A stretch of 64,000 nt of DNA from positions 186,001 through 250,000 of the forward strand of contig NW_026570365.1 of assembly GCF_019649055.1 (NCBI RefSeq), in the 5' to 3' direction. Positions 25,613-34,688 of this stretch are shown one piece after another; positions within the stretch are counted from its first letter, which is position 1; the number at the start of each line of letters is the position of its first letter. The position numbers and the translations under genes were made by a program. Source of the DNA: Paramacrobiotus metropolitanus (Eukaryota; Tardigrada; Eutardigrada; Parachela; Macrobiotidae). Below the pieces are notes generated by a model. That model saw only the letters and a list, made by a program, of their open reading frames with translations. It made no database searches and was not told where the DNA came from.

Positions 25613-26071
25613 GCCTACTAATAGCGCGAGGCACGCTACGGAACAGCGGCGACGCGGGAACGGAGTTGGAAGAAGAATTGGATCATCTGGATCACTTTCC
25701 CCGTGGAACGGACGGACGTGGAACGGACAGACGGTGAACAGGTAGAAAAACCGTTATTAATTACGAGATTGGCTAGTTGATAAATTTGGCAATTCCTATT
25801 GGTCCGTTCTGAGCTGAGCGTAGATGTAGGCGGAGTTTTGCACGCGGCACGCATGTCTGGCCGTTGACCGTGACGTCAGGCTAATATAAAATTTAAATGG
25901 TGAAACGGGATTGGTCAGTTATCTGAGCTGTGATTGGTCGACATTTGAACTGAATATTTTGAGCTAGCGGACCAATCAGAACGAAGTAAACAACCCGAAT
26001 GGGGATTTTCCGTTGAACTCGAGTCGTAATGGGAAATTTGATTTAAGATGAGATAACTGAGCGGGAAAGTG

Positions 26072-26612
26072 ACCTTTAGACTTGAATTGAGTTGAGAAGT
26101 GACCTTTTGAGTTGAGACAAAGGAAAAGTGACCTTTGATCGAATTGAGCTTAAAAGTGACCTTTAACTTGAATTGAGCGGGAAAGCGACCTTTTAACAGA
26201 AATTGAGTCAGAAAGCAACCTTTTGAGTTGAACTGAGTCGGAAAGTGACCTTTGAGACCAGAACAGGACTTTTTACCTGAAAAGTGACCTTTACTAAAAA
26301 GTTGGAATTGTCCTAATTGACTTATTTAAGTGACCTTTGTGATCTGAAACTGACGAAAGGTGACCTTTATCGAAGTGAAATTGAAGTGAATAGTGATACA
26401 GCGATATCAGCAGCTGTAGGATTTCATTTGCTAAACGTGTTTCAAACTGTAAAAACGGTTTCGAAGTTTTGTCCGAAAGTGACCTTTTAGGGCAAACCTC
26501 TCGAACTTTTTACCGAAAAAGTGACCTTTAAACGGGACTTGGTCGAAATCTTTCAGTCGAAAAGTGACCTTTAATAAGGACTTAGAAAAATTTCGGAGGT
26601 ACAGAGTGACCT
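26072..26612 (+). promoter_or_regulatory. Cluster of GTGACCTTT motifs in the leader
   Basis: I count 12 exact TGACCT hexamers, mostly as GTGACCTTT, plus two one-base variants (GCGACCTTT, GCAACCTTT). All have the same orientation, within about 540 bp just upstream of the Gag start and separated by 15-110 bp. The complement is AAAGGTCAC, which contains the nuclear-receptor half-site AGGTCA. No protein is encoded here. A regulatory or binding role is inference. Confidence 0.6.
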
Positions 26613-26691
26613 CTAGGATAATTGAATAAACCATACAATAACGTGTGTGTGTGAGAACAATTGACAGGAGCGTCCAAGTTATCCGATCAAC

Positions 26692-29600
26692 ATGGACAAA
26701 GACAAAGAAGAACCGATATCCAACAGTAGTCAGGGAAGCAAAAGCTCCCGCAGCTCACAGCAAAGCGCACCGAACCCGTACAAAAAGGACTTGCACACAT
26801 ACTCACGTCCAGTTGGACATGAGCGGAATACTCGAGCGCCCAAGGCATTCGAGAAAAAGGATTCACGAGGCTCTGATAGCACTTATCAGAAGGCGCTCGA
26901 GGCGGTCGCCAATCAGGAAAGCTCCAGTGACGACCAGAAGCACACCCCCGCATCCATGGCGGGAGGTGATCCGATGAACCAGATAAAGGTCACCGGGGAG
27001 GAAAAGCCCACAGAAAGGGGAGCGGAACCGGTTGGAGCATCACAGTTGGATGCTACCACCAGCAGAACGAATGAGCAGGATAAAAATGTAAATCTGGCTC
27101 AAGTGGAAGCTCAAGTGGAAGATGGAAACACAAAGGTCACCGAAGAGGACTTGGCGGAACTGGGACTGGATGACCTTTCACTAAACGATAAGACTGTCGG
27201 TGATGACCTTTGGGCAACTCCAATGGTCTCGGATGAATCGAATGAATCATACTTCACGGATGATGAAGCGACGATGAACATGTCCTTCCAAACTGCGATG
27301 AAGGAAGCTGACCGCGCTGAAGGGATGACACGATTCAAGGACATACCAGAGCACCTCATTGAACGGACACAAACTGGAAAGGTCATCAATGTACGACCGC
27401 CATCACCGAACAGCCCCACGTCAACTTTGAGGAGACGTGTCAGCGAATTGGAAAACGAATTGGAAGTTAACGAACGACAGGCGGACAAGCGGAAACAGGA
27501 ATACCGAGAAAGACTGACCACACTCGAAACCCGCCTCTTCGACCTGGAGCAGCAACAGGGTGACCTTCAAAGTGCCGCAGATGGTTGGAAAGTGAAATAT
27601 GAAAGACAGAAGGAACTGGCCGATGAATATTTGAAAATGGCAGATGACAGAGAAATGGAAGGTCATCTTGCAGTTAGTGACCTTAATGAGAGCATGTCAG
27701 AAGAATCAGCCGAAAGGTCACGGCACTTAGCCGAATTGAAGGATGAATGTGACTCACTGAAACTTAAGGTCACCGAAGCGGAAGCCAAGCGAGATGAATA
27801 CGCGGCCAAACTCGTCGACGCTACTCAACGATTGTTGACAAACACCAATGAGGTGTTTAAGCTGAGAAACGAATTGAAGTTACGGGACGAGAACATCGGA
27901 ACCCTTCAAAAAGAATCACAGGATCATCAGAGGAGAGCCGACGACGCTGTCAAAGTGGCTAAGGACCTGAGGGAGCTTACAGCCACTGAAGGTGTGCGGT
28001 TGAAGAACGAAATTAAGCAGGTGATGGAAGAGAACAAGTCGTTGAAAGAAGATGTTCAAAAGGTCACCGAAGAGAATACCGAGTTGAAAAAGACTGCTAA
28101 GACAATTGCCGAGCAAGGCATGAGGTGGGAACACGAGACACACCTCCTGGATGAAAAGGTCACGGTACTTGAATTGAAAGATAAGGAGTGGCAACAATCA
28201 GTCCACCAGAAGACGCAGGAGATTATCAAGCTCAACACGGAGCTGATTGATATGACCCAAACGGTGATGACAAGAGAAGATGAGGTCACCCAGACGAAAA
28301 ACCAACTGAAAGCAGCAGTCGAGGAATACACGAAGCTGGAAAGGGATGTGACCCAGTTGGCGGAACACATTAAAAAGGTGGAGAATGACACTGAAAAGGT
28401 CATTCAGGAGAAGACTTTCCAACTCCACCAACATATGTTAAAGGTCAAGGAGGAGAATCAGAACTTGAAAACGGAGAAAGAGGAAGTCCAGTTGAAAGTC
28501 CGTCGCCTTGAGGATGAGAATAAGGCGCTTGTTATGTCTAATAAGCACAAAGATGAACAGCTTCTGCAATATGGAGTCAGGACTTCAACAGTGGAGTCGC
28601 CCCCGCCCAGTTATAGCAAGGCGCACGAAACGGGCACGGGCAAAAGTTTCCACTTCGAAATGCCACTACGAACCGGTACTGGCAAAGGAAGTGTCAAAAA
28701 CGAAAGAAATGGCGAAAAGGTCATCGACGATAAAGAGCCGCCGTCGGAAAGTTACCCGCATATGGGTCGAGGTGACCCTTCACAGTTTCCCCCGCACATG
28801 GAAACAAATGTGTTCATTGATGAAGGACGACGGGACAGACCCCCCAGCCGGCAGGAGCGTCCAAGGAAATCCCGTTATGGAAAAGCGAAACGAAATCAAA
28901 GCGATGATGGAAGTAGTGAAGAAGACGATGACCAGAGAGCAGAAAATACAGCGGTGCAACTGACAAAAGCACTCAACTCGATGGCCAGGAAAACACCACT
29001 CATGACCTTTGACGGCAGTCGTGACACAGTGAGTGGGTGGACACGATTGGTGAAAGAAACCCAAAGGACTTATCAGTTGACAGACGACCAAGTCATGATT
29101 GAGATAGCCAGTGCAGTGAAAGGTCCTGCAAAAACATGGTTTGAAGGAGAAAAGGACATCGCAGCAGAAGATGGAACCGAATTTTCAATAACTGAATGGA
29201 TGGAGAAATTCAAAGATGAATATGGCGATAGAGACGAAGAAGTCTTAGGCTTACGTGAGGCCTACGCGAGGAAATTTGAACTCGGAAAGGAATCGCTTGA
29301 CCAGTATTATCAGGCGATAATGCGCTTCAAAGCGAAGAGAATTATCACCGAAAAGCAAGCAGTCGGCTTCCTAATTGAAGGATGTAGAGGGGATAACGAA
29401 CTCTACAAGGCATTGCGTATACAGAAGTGCAAGACGCCAACGGACGTGAAGGACTTCTTCCGACATTGGGCAACGGGAGAGGAAAAGTATAAGGCGCCGA
29501 AAGGTCAACGTAATCAGGAATACGTGACCATCCGCCAAGGCCAAGTTGAAAACGTGCCGCAACAGAGAATGGCAGCTGCGCCAGTCCAGCAGCCGGTGGA

Positions 29601-29844
29601 ATACCGCAGGGAGGCTCCGGTGCAAGAGGTCACCAAAGAAGTGACCTTTATCGACAGTCAGACGGGACAGCCACTCACGTACGCAATGGTAGCTGCGATA
29701 CAGGCGGCGGCTCAAGTGAGACCGATACCTCAGAATGTGGCCCCACCGGCACCACAGAATGTGGCCCCTTTGAACACTGGGTTACCACAACAAGGAATGG
29801 GTAACGGAAACTTTGGCGGAAACGGATACGGAAATGGAAATTGA
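26692..29844 (+). CDS. gag: Gag polyprotein with long coiled coil, 1050 residues
   Basis: The structural protein of the element. Residues 1-245 are polar and low complexity. About 246-625 is a continuous heptad-rich coiled coil (many LE/KE/EE repeats, few prolines). About 750-935 is a retrotransposon Gag domain: the MTFDGS, SGWTRLVKE, PAKTWFEG, EWMEKFKDEYGD and LDQYYQAI segments fit the capsid region of Ty3/Gypsy Gag. The C-terminus is rich in Pro, Gln, Gly and Asn. The start ATG at 26692 is the first in the frame. The frame ends at a TGA (29842-29844) and stays open directly after it for 139 codons that hold the zinc knuckle. A coiled coil of about 380 residues before the capsid domain is unusual for Gag. 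Confidence 0.88.
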   Translation: MDKDKEEPISNSSQGSKSSRSSQQSAPNPYKKDLHTYSRPVGHERNTRAPKAFEKKDSRGSDSTYQKALEAVANQESSSDDQKHTPASMAGGDPMNQIKVTGEEKPTERGAEPVGASQLDATTSRTNEQDKNVNLAQVEAQVEDGNTKVTEEDLAELGLDDLSLNDKTVGDDLWATPMVSDESNESYFTDDEATMNMSFQTAMKEADRAEGMTRFKDIPEHLIERTQTGKVINVRPPSPNSPTSTLRRRVSELENELEVNERQADKRKQEYRERLTTLETRLFDLEQQQGDLQSAADGWKVKYERQKELADEYLKMADDREMEGHLAVSDLNESMSEESAERSRHLAELKDECDSLKLKVTEAEAKRDEYAAKLVDATQRLLTNTNEVFKLRNELKLRDENIGTLQKESQDHQRRADDAVKVAKDLRELTATEGVRLKNEIKQVMEENKSLKEDVQKVTEENTELKKTAKTIAEQGMRWEHETHLLDEKVTVLELKDKEWQQSVHQKTQEIIKLNTELIDMTQTVMTREDEVTQTKNQLKAAVEEYTKLERDVTQLAEHIKKVENDTEKVIQEKTFQLHQHMLKVKEENQNLKTEKEEVQLKVRRLEDENKALVMSNKHKDEQLLQYGVRTSTVESPPPSYSKAHETGTGKSFHFEMPLRTGTGKGSVKNERNGEKVIDDKEPPSESYPHMGRGDPSQFPPHMETNVFIDEGRRDRPPSRQERPRKSRYGKAKRNQSDDGSSEEDDDQRAENTAVQLTKALNSMARKTPLMTFDGSRDTVSGWTRLVKETQRTYQLTDDQVMIEIASAVKGPAKTWFEGEKDIAAEDGTEFSITEWMEKFKDEYGDRDEEVLGLREAYARKFELGKESLDQYYQAIMRFKAKRIITEKQAVGFLIEGCRGDNELYKALRIQKCKTPTDVKDFFRHWATGEEKYKAPKGQRNQEYVTIRQGQVENVPQQRMAAAPVQQPVEYRREAPVQEVTKEVTFIDSQTGQPLTYAMVAAIQAAAQVRPIPQNVAPPAPQNVAPLNTGLPQQGMGNGNFGGNGYGNGN

Positions 29845-30264
29845 ATGGAGGTCAGGGAACTTCCAGAATCAAGGTCAAGGTCAAGGGAACTTCAGAGGAA
29901 TCAACAGCAAAACCAAGGGTCACGAACTGAGTTTAAGTTCCAGATGATTGATGGATGGGTGGCGAACAATGTGCAGATGTGCCAGTACTGTATGTATGGC
30001 AACCACCAGACTCAGGGATGTAAATTCGCCAACACACCACCGGAACAGAACCCAAACCTGTTTGCCTTCAACGAGTGGCAACGACTGCGCGAGCTCGGTG
30101 GTTGGCGCCAAGCGGTCGCAGAAATGGATATGACCTGGATCAGCGCGGCGGCGGCTTCAGAGGAAGGAACAGAGGCTATGGCCGCGGAAATTACAGAGGC
30201 GGTGGAAATGGAGGCGGAAACTACCAACAGGGTGGTGGCCAGCCAAACGGAGGCGGCCCGGTGA
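29845..30264 (+). CDS. Gag nucleocapsid fragment with CCHC zinc knuckle
   Basis: In the same frame as Gag, directly after its TGA stop, this 139-codon stretch contains a perfect CX2CX4HX4C knuckle (CQYC, then H and C, about 29974-30015), the RNA-binding motif of retroelement nucleocapsids. Two readings are possible: UGA readthrough making a longer Gag, or a disabling mutation. The Gly/Asn-rich composition before the stop continues better in another frame for about 60 bases, which suggests small indels rather than programmed readthrough. Confidence 0.7.
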   Translation: MEVRELPESRSRSRELQRNQQQNQGSRTEFKFQMIDGWVANNVQMCQYCMYGNHQTQGCKFANTPPEQNPNLFAFNEWQRLRELGGWRQAVAEMDMTWISAAAASEEGTEAMAAEITEAVEMEAETTNRVVASQTEAAR

Positions 30265-30341
30265 ATGATCAACAGCAGGGAAATGTGCAGGGCGCGCAAC
30301 AAGGAGGGGCGCCGGTTCAGGGAAACGGGCAAGATCAGTAG
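30075..30341 (+). CDS. RGG-rich Gag tail in a shifted frame
   Basis: From about 30138 this frame reads a dense Gly/Arg/Asn/Gln tract with repeated RGG, RGN and GGG, ending at TAG 30339-30341. Such RGG boxes bind RNA and commonly follow zinc knuckles in Gag. The frame differs from the zinc-knuckle frame, so a frame change between about 30110 and 30140 is needed for the two to be one protein. It begins at GTG, so it is not an independent start. Confidence 0.5.
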   Translation: MATTARARWLAPSGRRNGYDLDQRGGGFRGRNRGYGRGNYRGGGNGGGNYQQGGGQPNGGGPVNDQQQGNVQGAQQGGAPVQGNGQDQ

Positions 30342-30441
30342 GCACCGGTGAGCCTACTGATCGACCCGACCCTAAACCACCGGATAAAAGGGAAAGGTCA
30401 CCACTGCAGAATGGTACTGCAGTGAATGTGACCACTGCGAC

Positions 30442-30678
30442 GGCTATATGGATGCCGTCAGCGAAAAAGCAAAGTGGACCGGCTATATGGATGCCGCAAC
30501 CACAAGAAACGGCTAGATGGATGCCGTCACAGCAAAGAGAAACGGCTATATGGATGCCGTCATCGCAAAAAGGCGGTGGAAACGTCCAAGTGGATAAAAG
30601 GTCACCGCAGAATGGTACTGCGAGTGGAAACGCGCAACGGGACCAAAGGTCACCGCAGAATGGTACTGCGAGTGGAAA
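30442..30678 (+). repeat. Short in-frame peptide repeats (AIWMP and QNGTASGN)
   Basis: GGCTATATGGATGCCG occurs at 30442, 30481, 30511 (one change) and 30544, spaced 39, 30 and 33 bp. All spacings are multiples of three, so in one frame they read TAIWMPS-type repeats. A second unit starting GTCACCGCAGAATGG is at 30601 and 30649, 48 bp apart. The preserved phase points to selection on protein at some past time. Confidence 0.6.
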
Positions 30679-31691
30679 TTGTCGACGGTAGCGCGACACT
30701 GCAAGAAGTGCAGCAAAATGAAAGGTCACCGTATTGCAGCGAAAAAGTGTTAGCTGAACGCCGTGCATTACGTAATGCCAAGATTCAACAAGCTCTGTTA
30801 AACCAAAAGAAACCACAAACTGATACCGCAGAAGAAGTGGAAATGCACCACGAATGGTTTCGGAAACAGATAAATGACAAATCGAAAGACCAAAATTTAC
30901 CACCGCAGAACGATACTGCGCAAGAGGAAAATGAACAGCACGCAAAATCCCGAAAAATTTTGGCAGAAAACGACAAGGCGAATGAGCCAAGGTGCGATTG
31001 TTACGGGGAACCAAAGCCAAAGTTTTGGAATTGTTCAGAAGACGAAGAAGAGAAGCGAATAAGGCAAGAATGGATTAAGCAGAATATCACTGTCATTAGT
31101 AAAGATGAAAGGTCACCTTCTGTTGGAAAAGTCCAAGTTAAAGGTCAAGGAGCGAGTGCGAATGCGAAAGGTCACGGCGACAGCGTCGTGTTAAAAGGTC
31201 AAGAAACAGACTTGACACTGCGAACAGCGCAGCAAAAGAATGGCGAATTGGCACAACAGAACTCCGATGACTCACTTGTAGATGCAATAACGCTGCAACG
31301 GAAGGAGAAGTGGCAAAAAGTGGCCTACAGACCGAATGGCAATCACGGGATGTGGATACCTGTGACGCCGAAAGCAAAGCAGAAAGCGAGAATGTCACAA
31401 GAGGACTACTGGGACATGCAACAGTTGCGAACGCAATGTGAAAGAAAGCGACTGGAAGAGTTGGTTACCGGGAAACCAGCGCAAAGGTCATCGAACCCAG
31501 TCCCAGTATTCAATCCAGAGGAATATAAGAAGACATTCGCTGACTGGAATCATTCACGTAATGCTCCACCACAGGATAAACCGCCGAATTATGGAGAAAA
31601 AGTCCCCATACAAAAGCTGACAGGTGGCGGATTTGTCATGAAGCGCAACGAAAGGTCACAGGACTTAGCCCAAAGGTCACAGGACAAATGA
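30474..31691 (+). CDS. Hydrophilic linker ORF between Gag and protease
   Basis: A 405-codon frame (GTG start, so probably an internal segment) ending at 31689-31691. The first 70 codons read the repeats above out of their natural frame, so the meaningful part begins near 30690. It is rich in Lys, Glu and Gln, without recognised domains except a small Cys cluster (CDCYGEPKPKFWNC, 30994-31035). AGGTCA motifs occur every 30-400 bp and are read as ERSP, KGH or KGQ depending on frame. Probably part of the Gag-Pol precursor. No function is assigned. Confidence 0.45.
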   Translation: MDRLYGCRNHKKRLDGCRHSKEKRLYGCRHRKKAVETSKWIKGHRRMVLRVETRNGTKGHRRMVLRVEIVDGSATLQEVQQNERSPYCSEKVLAERRALRNAKIQQALLNQKKPQTDTAEEVEMHHEWFRKQINDKSKDQNLPPQNDTAQEENEQHAKSRKILAENDKANEPRCDCYGEPKPKFWNCSEDEEEKRIRQEWIKQNITVISKDERSPSVGKVQVKGQGASANAKGHGDSVVLKGQETDLTLRTAQQKNGELAQQNSDDSLVDAITLQRKEKWQKVAYRPNGNHGMWIPVTPKAKQKARMSQEDYWDMQQLRTQCERKRLEELVTGKPAQRSSNPVPVFNPEEYKKTFADWNHSRNAPPQDKPPNYGEKVPIQKLTGGGFVMKRNERSQDLAQRSQDK

Positions 31692-31794
31692 GATAGCGCA
31701 AACGCAACAGAGTAGCGCAGTTGAAAGGTCACGGGACTTATCACAAGCACTGCAAAAGGATGCCAATGACAAGTCACCAGCCCGAACAGACGGG

Positions 31795-32481
31795 ATGTCT
31801 TCGCAAATTGACCCAACGAAAACGAACAATGAAGTATCTGCAAAAGTGATGCAATGGATGACCGAAAAGGGATATGACATGGTTACATATGAAAGGTCAC
31901 CAGATGAGATGAAAGATAGCGAAGAAGACGAACTGAAGCGAGCGGACCAAATAACAAGTGAAGTCATTGAGAAGTTGAGAGATAAACGAAATGAAAATCG
32001 CAAAGAGGAACTGATCCATCAAACGATAAATGAAGTGACTAAAGGTCACATGGAGAGCACAAAAGCAAATGAGCAAGTGCAGAACGTGGAAAAGGTCATC
32101 AGTGATAAAATGGCTACAGAGAAGCGAACAAATAAAGAAAAGCCGCGAAAATATTACGACGTTCGGACTAATGTTCCACATAGGATTGATAAGCTGAGCG
32201 AGATACTGAAAGGTCACAGCACTCCAGCAAAAGGACAAGTGCTTCCCGATATGGACCCGGGACCAGTATCGCTTATTCCTGTGAAATGTAAGATTCATAC
32301 TTTGAAGATTCAAAATGGAAAACTGCCCAAGAGAATTGAAGCGTACACACACGAAGTGAAAGTGGGAGACATAAAGGTCAACGCAATGTTGGACACCGGC
32401 GCTGAGACGTCGCTGATCAGCAAACCGTTTTGCGAGAAGAATGGACTCATATGCTCCCATTGCCACCAGACAGATTGGTGA
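31795..32481 (+). CDS. Aspartic protease of the retrotransposon (N-terminal part)
   Basis: The frame begins at ATG 31795. The first 150 residues are polar. The retropepsin motif LDTGAETSLIS follows, with catalytic Asp at residue 200 (32392-32394). This homodimeric protease would process Gag-Pol. The frame is lost about 60 bases later and ends at 32481. The rest of the protease fold continues in the frame of 32430-32648, so a single-base indel near 32450 separates them. The order Gag, protease, RT is as expected for Ty3/Gypsy. Confidence 0.8.
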   Translation: MSSQIDPTKTNNEVSAKVMQWMTEKGYDMVTYERSPDEMKDSEEDELKRADQITSEVIEKLRDKRNENRKEELIHQTINEVTKGHMESTKANEQVQNVEKVISDKMATEKRTNKEKPRKYYDVRTNVPHRIDKLSEILKGHSTPAKGQVLPDMDPGPVSLIPVKCKIHTLKIQNGKLPKRIEAYTHEVKVGDIKVNAMLDTGAETSLISKPFCEKNGLICSHCHQTDW

Positions 32482-32648
32482 AAATAAATGGAATTAGCGG
32501 AACGTCAGGATTCCTGGTGACGCACTACTGTGTAGCGCCAGTGACCTTAAGGAAAAAGACTAGCGAACATTCATTCTACGTCCGACCGAAGTGTGACGAC
32601 GTACAAGTGTTATTGGATTTGACTTCTTGGAAAAGAAATTCGTACTAA
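32430..32648 (+). CDS. Protease C-terminal part, shifted frame
   Basis: It reads a hydrophobic beta-rich stretch (VKINGISGTSGFLV, then VQVLLDL) typical of the flap-to-C-terminal half of retropepsins, where a conserved hydrophobic LLG/LLD segment precedes the end. Another apparent frame change near 32618 follows, since a more plausible tail continues in a third frame until about 32770. Described as a broken gene. Confidence 0.5.
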   Translation: MREEWTHMLPLPPDRLVKINGISGTSGFLVTHYCVAPVTLRKKTSEHSFYVRPKCDDVQVLLDLTSWKRNSY

Positions 32649-32769
32649 TGGATAACGAAGGTGAAGAAGAGAAAGAAGACGACCCAAAACCAGTCGCCAA
32701 AGTTCAAGTCGGAAAGGTCACCGAACTTGTAAAACAGACGGGAAATGCTCAAATGGTTAATAAACGCTA

Positions 32770-33318
32770 ATCCCAGTACCAGAGGCACCGGGAAACGAAA
32801 AGAAAAAGATGACGCGAAAAGAATTGTCACCATTTGAGCAGTTGCAAATGATTCAGCAGGAGATCGAAAAGACATTAAATCGGACCTTGCTGGCACAGAA
32901 GGGAGAGAAAGGTCATCCCAGTACCAGAGGCACCGGGAATGACAAAAGTGCAGCAGGAAGAATTATCCCAGTACCAGAGGCACTGGAAACGAAAATGAAA
33001 ATGGAAAAGTCGGATGTTATCCCAGTACCAGAGGCACTGGGAAAGGAAGACGAAAGGTCACCAGCAACTGAGAACTTGGAACGAGAGCGTAATTCGAACC
33101 TTTTCGAACCACGATCTGCTACCCAAAATGAAAGGCTACCAGATAAAGCCAAAGAGGAAGTAACAGAACGTGACTCTCAAAGGTCACCAACGATTGAAAG
33201 GTCACCAACGATTGAAGAGATAATTGCCACACAGAAAGAAGCGGCAGTTGCAGCGAAACAATCTCTTGTGCCAGACATGGAGTGGGTAAGCCTATCCCAG
33301 TACCAGAGGCACTGGAAA
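32770..33318 (+). repeat. Five dispersed copies of a hairpin-forming repeat
   Basis: ATCCCAGTACCAGAGGCAC begins at 32770, 32915, 32965, 33019 and 33294. CCCAGT can pair with the following ACTGGG over a nine-base loop (perfect in the copy at 33019, one mismatch in the others). Copies fall in three different reading frames. Where read in the common frame they give IPVPEAL. Either indels separated an old peptide repeat, or the nucleotide hairpin is itself the unit. Confidence 0.65.
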
Positions 33319-33321
33319 TAA
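32809..33321 (+). CDS. Polar ORF with IPVPEAL repeats
   Basis: 170 codons from an ATG at 32809. Composition is dominated by Lys, Glu, Arg and Ser, with two IPVPEAL units and several ERSP tetrapeptides that come from the AGGTCA motif. No domain is recognised. It lies between protease and RT, is probably a fragment of the polyprotein, and overlaps the next frame by 40 bases. Confidence 0.35.
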   Translation: MTRKELSPFEQLQMIQQEIEKTLNRTLLAQKGEKGHPSTRGTGNDKSAAGRIIPVPEALETKMKMEKSDVIPVPEALGKEDERSPATENLERERNSNLFEPRSATQNERLPDKAKEEVTERDSQRSPTIERSPTIEEIIATQKEAAVAAKQSLVPDMEWVSLSQYQRHWK

Positions 33322-34688
33322 AGACGGCTAAAGTGGGGAAGGATAAAAAGAGTGAAAGGTTACGAGTTTTGAAACGAATAGTTGAAGAGGAACAGATGTT
33401 TACAAGCGAAATCCGCGACAAGGCACTCGAACAATTGAAAGGTCACCGAACAGAAAAAGAACCAGAGGTCATTGAAATATCCTCTGAGGATAAAAGCGTG
33501 ACTCCAATCGAATGTGAGGAAGATACCACAGTACAGGAACAGGTTAAACCTGAAGCGAGTCAAAGGACATTAACTCCAGAAGAACGAGCCGGGAGTTGTC
33601 ACCACGGTTACTTTGAGGATCCGTGCAGAGTGCAACCACAATGGGAATGCGCGGAATGTTGTGAAAATGCCTCTCAAGATGACCCTTCAGAATGGCCAAG
33701 ATGTAATGCCGCATTAGCAGACCTTAAAGGTCATGCCCAAAAGAAAGCGAAAAGCATCATGCGGACAAACGAAATGTGGAAACCACACATCGAACGGTAT
33801 CATTGGAATAGATATCGAACGTGGTTGTCATGTGTGGAAAGTTTTATAATTGGAAGAGGCAGATGGCTAAACCATTGGTTGCAACGTGTCGAGAAAGGAA
33901 TCCAAGATCCTCTCGATCCGGTAGCAACAGAAAGGAGATTTGAACGAGAGATAGAAGAAATGACCGAGGAAGGAGAAATGTGGGAAGAAGCGAGAGTTGA
34001 CCTTTTCTGGGACTTCCGTGTGAACCACATGTATAAAGGTGAAGGGAGAACGATCATTTTCCCGGCAGGACTTGGAACACCTGTCTACGAATCACTTGAA
34101 GTGTACTACAACGCGTTAAAAGAGGGAAACGAAAAAGCATTCGAGAAATACTGGAAGAAATTCGAGGAAGAAATCCCCAAATTTGACGTAAAAGAGATGC
34201 GAGAATTACAGGTTACCCGGAAAAGAAGGTTACCGGGATTAGTGCAAAAGAAAAAGGTGACCTTTGCACCAGATCCAGATGGAGTGGACTACCCCGAACG
34301 AGGCGGTGATACATGGTGCATGTATGAAACGATTCCAAATGATGAATGGGTCACCGAAGAGCTGATGGCAAACTGCATCTTTGTTGGGCCTAAACGACCT
34401 AAAGGTTACGAAACAGTTCAACAGGATGAAGCCGATAAAGGGACTGTCAAAGAAGCAGAGAAAGAGGAACCAATTAAAGAGATAGCCGAAGGACAATCGA
34501 ATGAAACAGAAGAAAGTTCAAAGTCAGCTTTCGATATTGCGCAGATGTTAACGGACAGAGGTGAAATGTGGAAAAGGTTCAAAGAGGAAGTTGAAAGGAT
34601 ATCGAACGAACAGCAAAACCCAGTAACTGAGGCAAAAACGGGGAAAGGTCACTCGATAACGGTGAGGAATGCCCGCCGGTCGAGTTGA
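33282..34688 (+). CDS. Unrecognised Cys/Trp-rich pol insertion, 468 codons
   Basis: A long open frame (GTG start; read as a polyprotein segment) between protease and RT, where Ty3/Gypsy elements normally have only a short spacer. Residues 105-145 hold a cluster of His and Cys (CHHGYFEDPC, CAECC, RCNAA) that could bind zinc. A Trp-rich, predicted helical region follows (WKPHIERYHWNRYRTWL, then FWDFRVNHMY) and then a basic segment (VTRKRRLPGLVQKKK). The tail is acidic. I recognise no family. Its intactness over 1.4 kb, while flanking frames are broken, argues that it was functional in the recent ancestor. Confidence 0.6.
   Translation: MGKPIPVPEALEIKTAKVGKDKKSERLRVLKRIVEEEQMFTSEIRDKALEQLKGHRTEKEPEVIEISSEDKSVTPIECEEDTTVQEQVKPEASQRTLTPEERAGSCHHGYFEDPCRVQPQWECAECCENASQDDPSEWPRCNAALADLKGHAQKKAKSIMRTNEMWKPHIERYHWNRYRTWLSCVESFIIGRGRWLNHWLQRVEKGIQDPLDPVATERRFEREIEEMTEEGEMWEEARVDLFWDFRVNHMYKGEGRTIIFPAGLGTPVYESLEVYYNALKEGNEKAFEKYWKKFEEEIPKFDVKEMRELQVTRKRRLPGLVQKKKVTFAPDPDGVDYPERGGDTWCMYETIPNDEWVTEELMANCIFVGPKRPKGYETVQQDEADKGTVKEAEKEEPIKEIAEGQSNETEESSKSAFDIAQMLTDRGEMWKRFKEEVERISNEQQNPVTEAKTGKGHSITVRNARRSS

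Noticed and set aside
30157-31020. 287-codon minus-strand ORF in the element
   Set aside because: Antisense to the linker region; its Cys/Phe/Leu-rich composition is the mirror of the Lys/Glu-rich plus-strand ORF and AGGTCA repeats.
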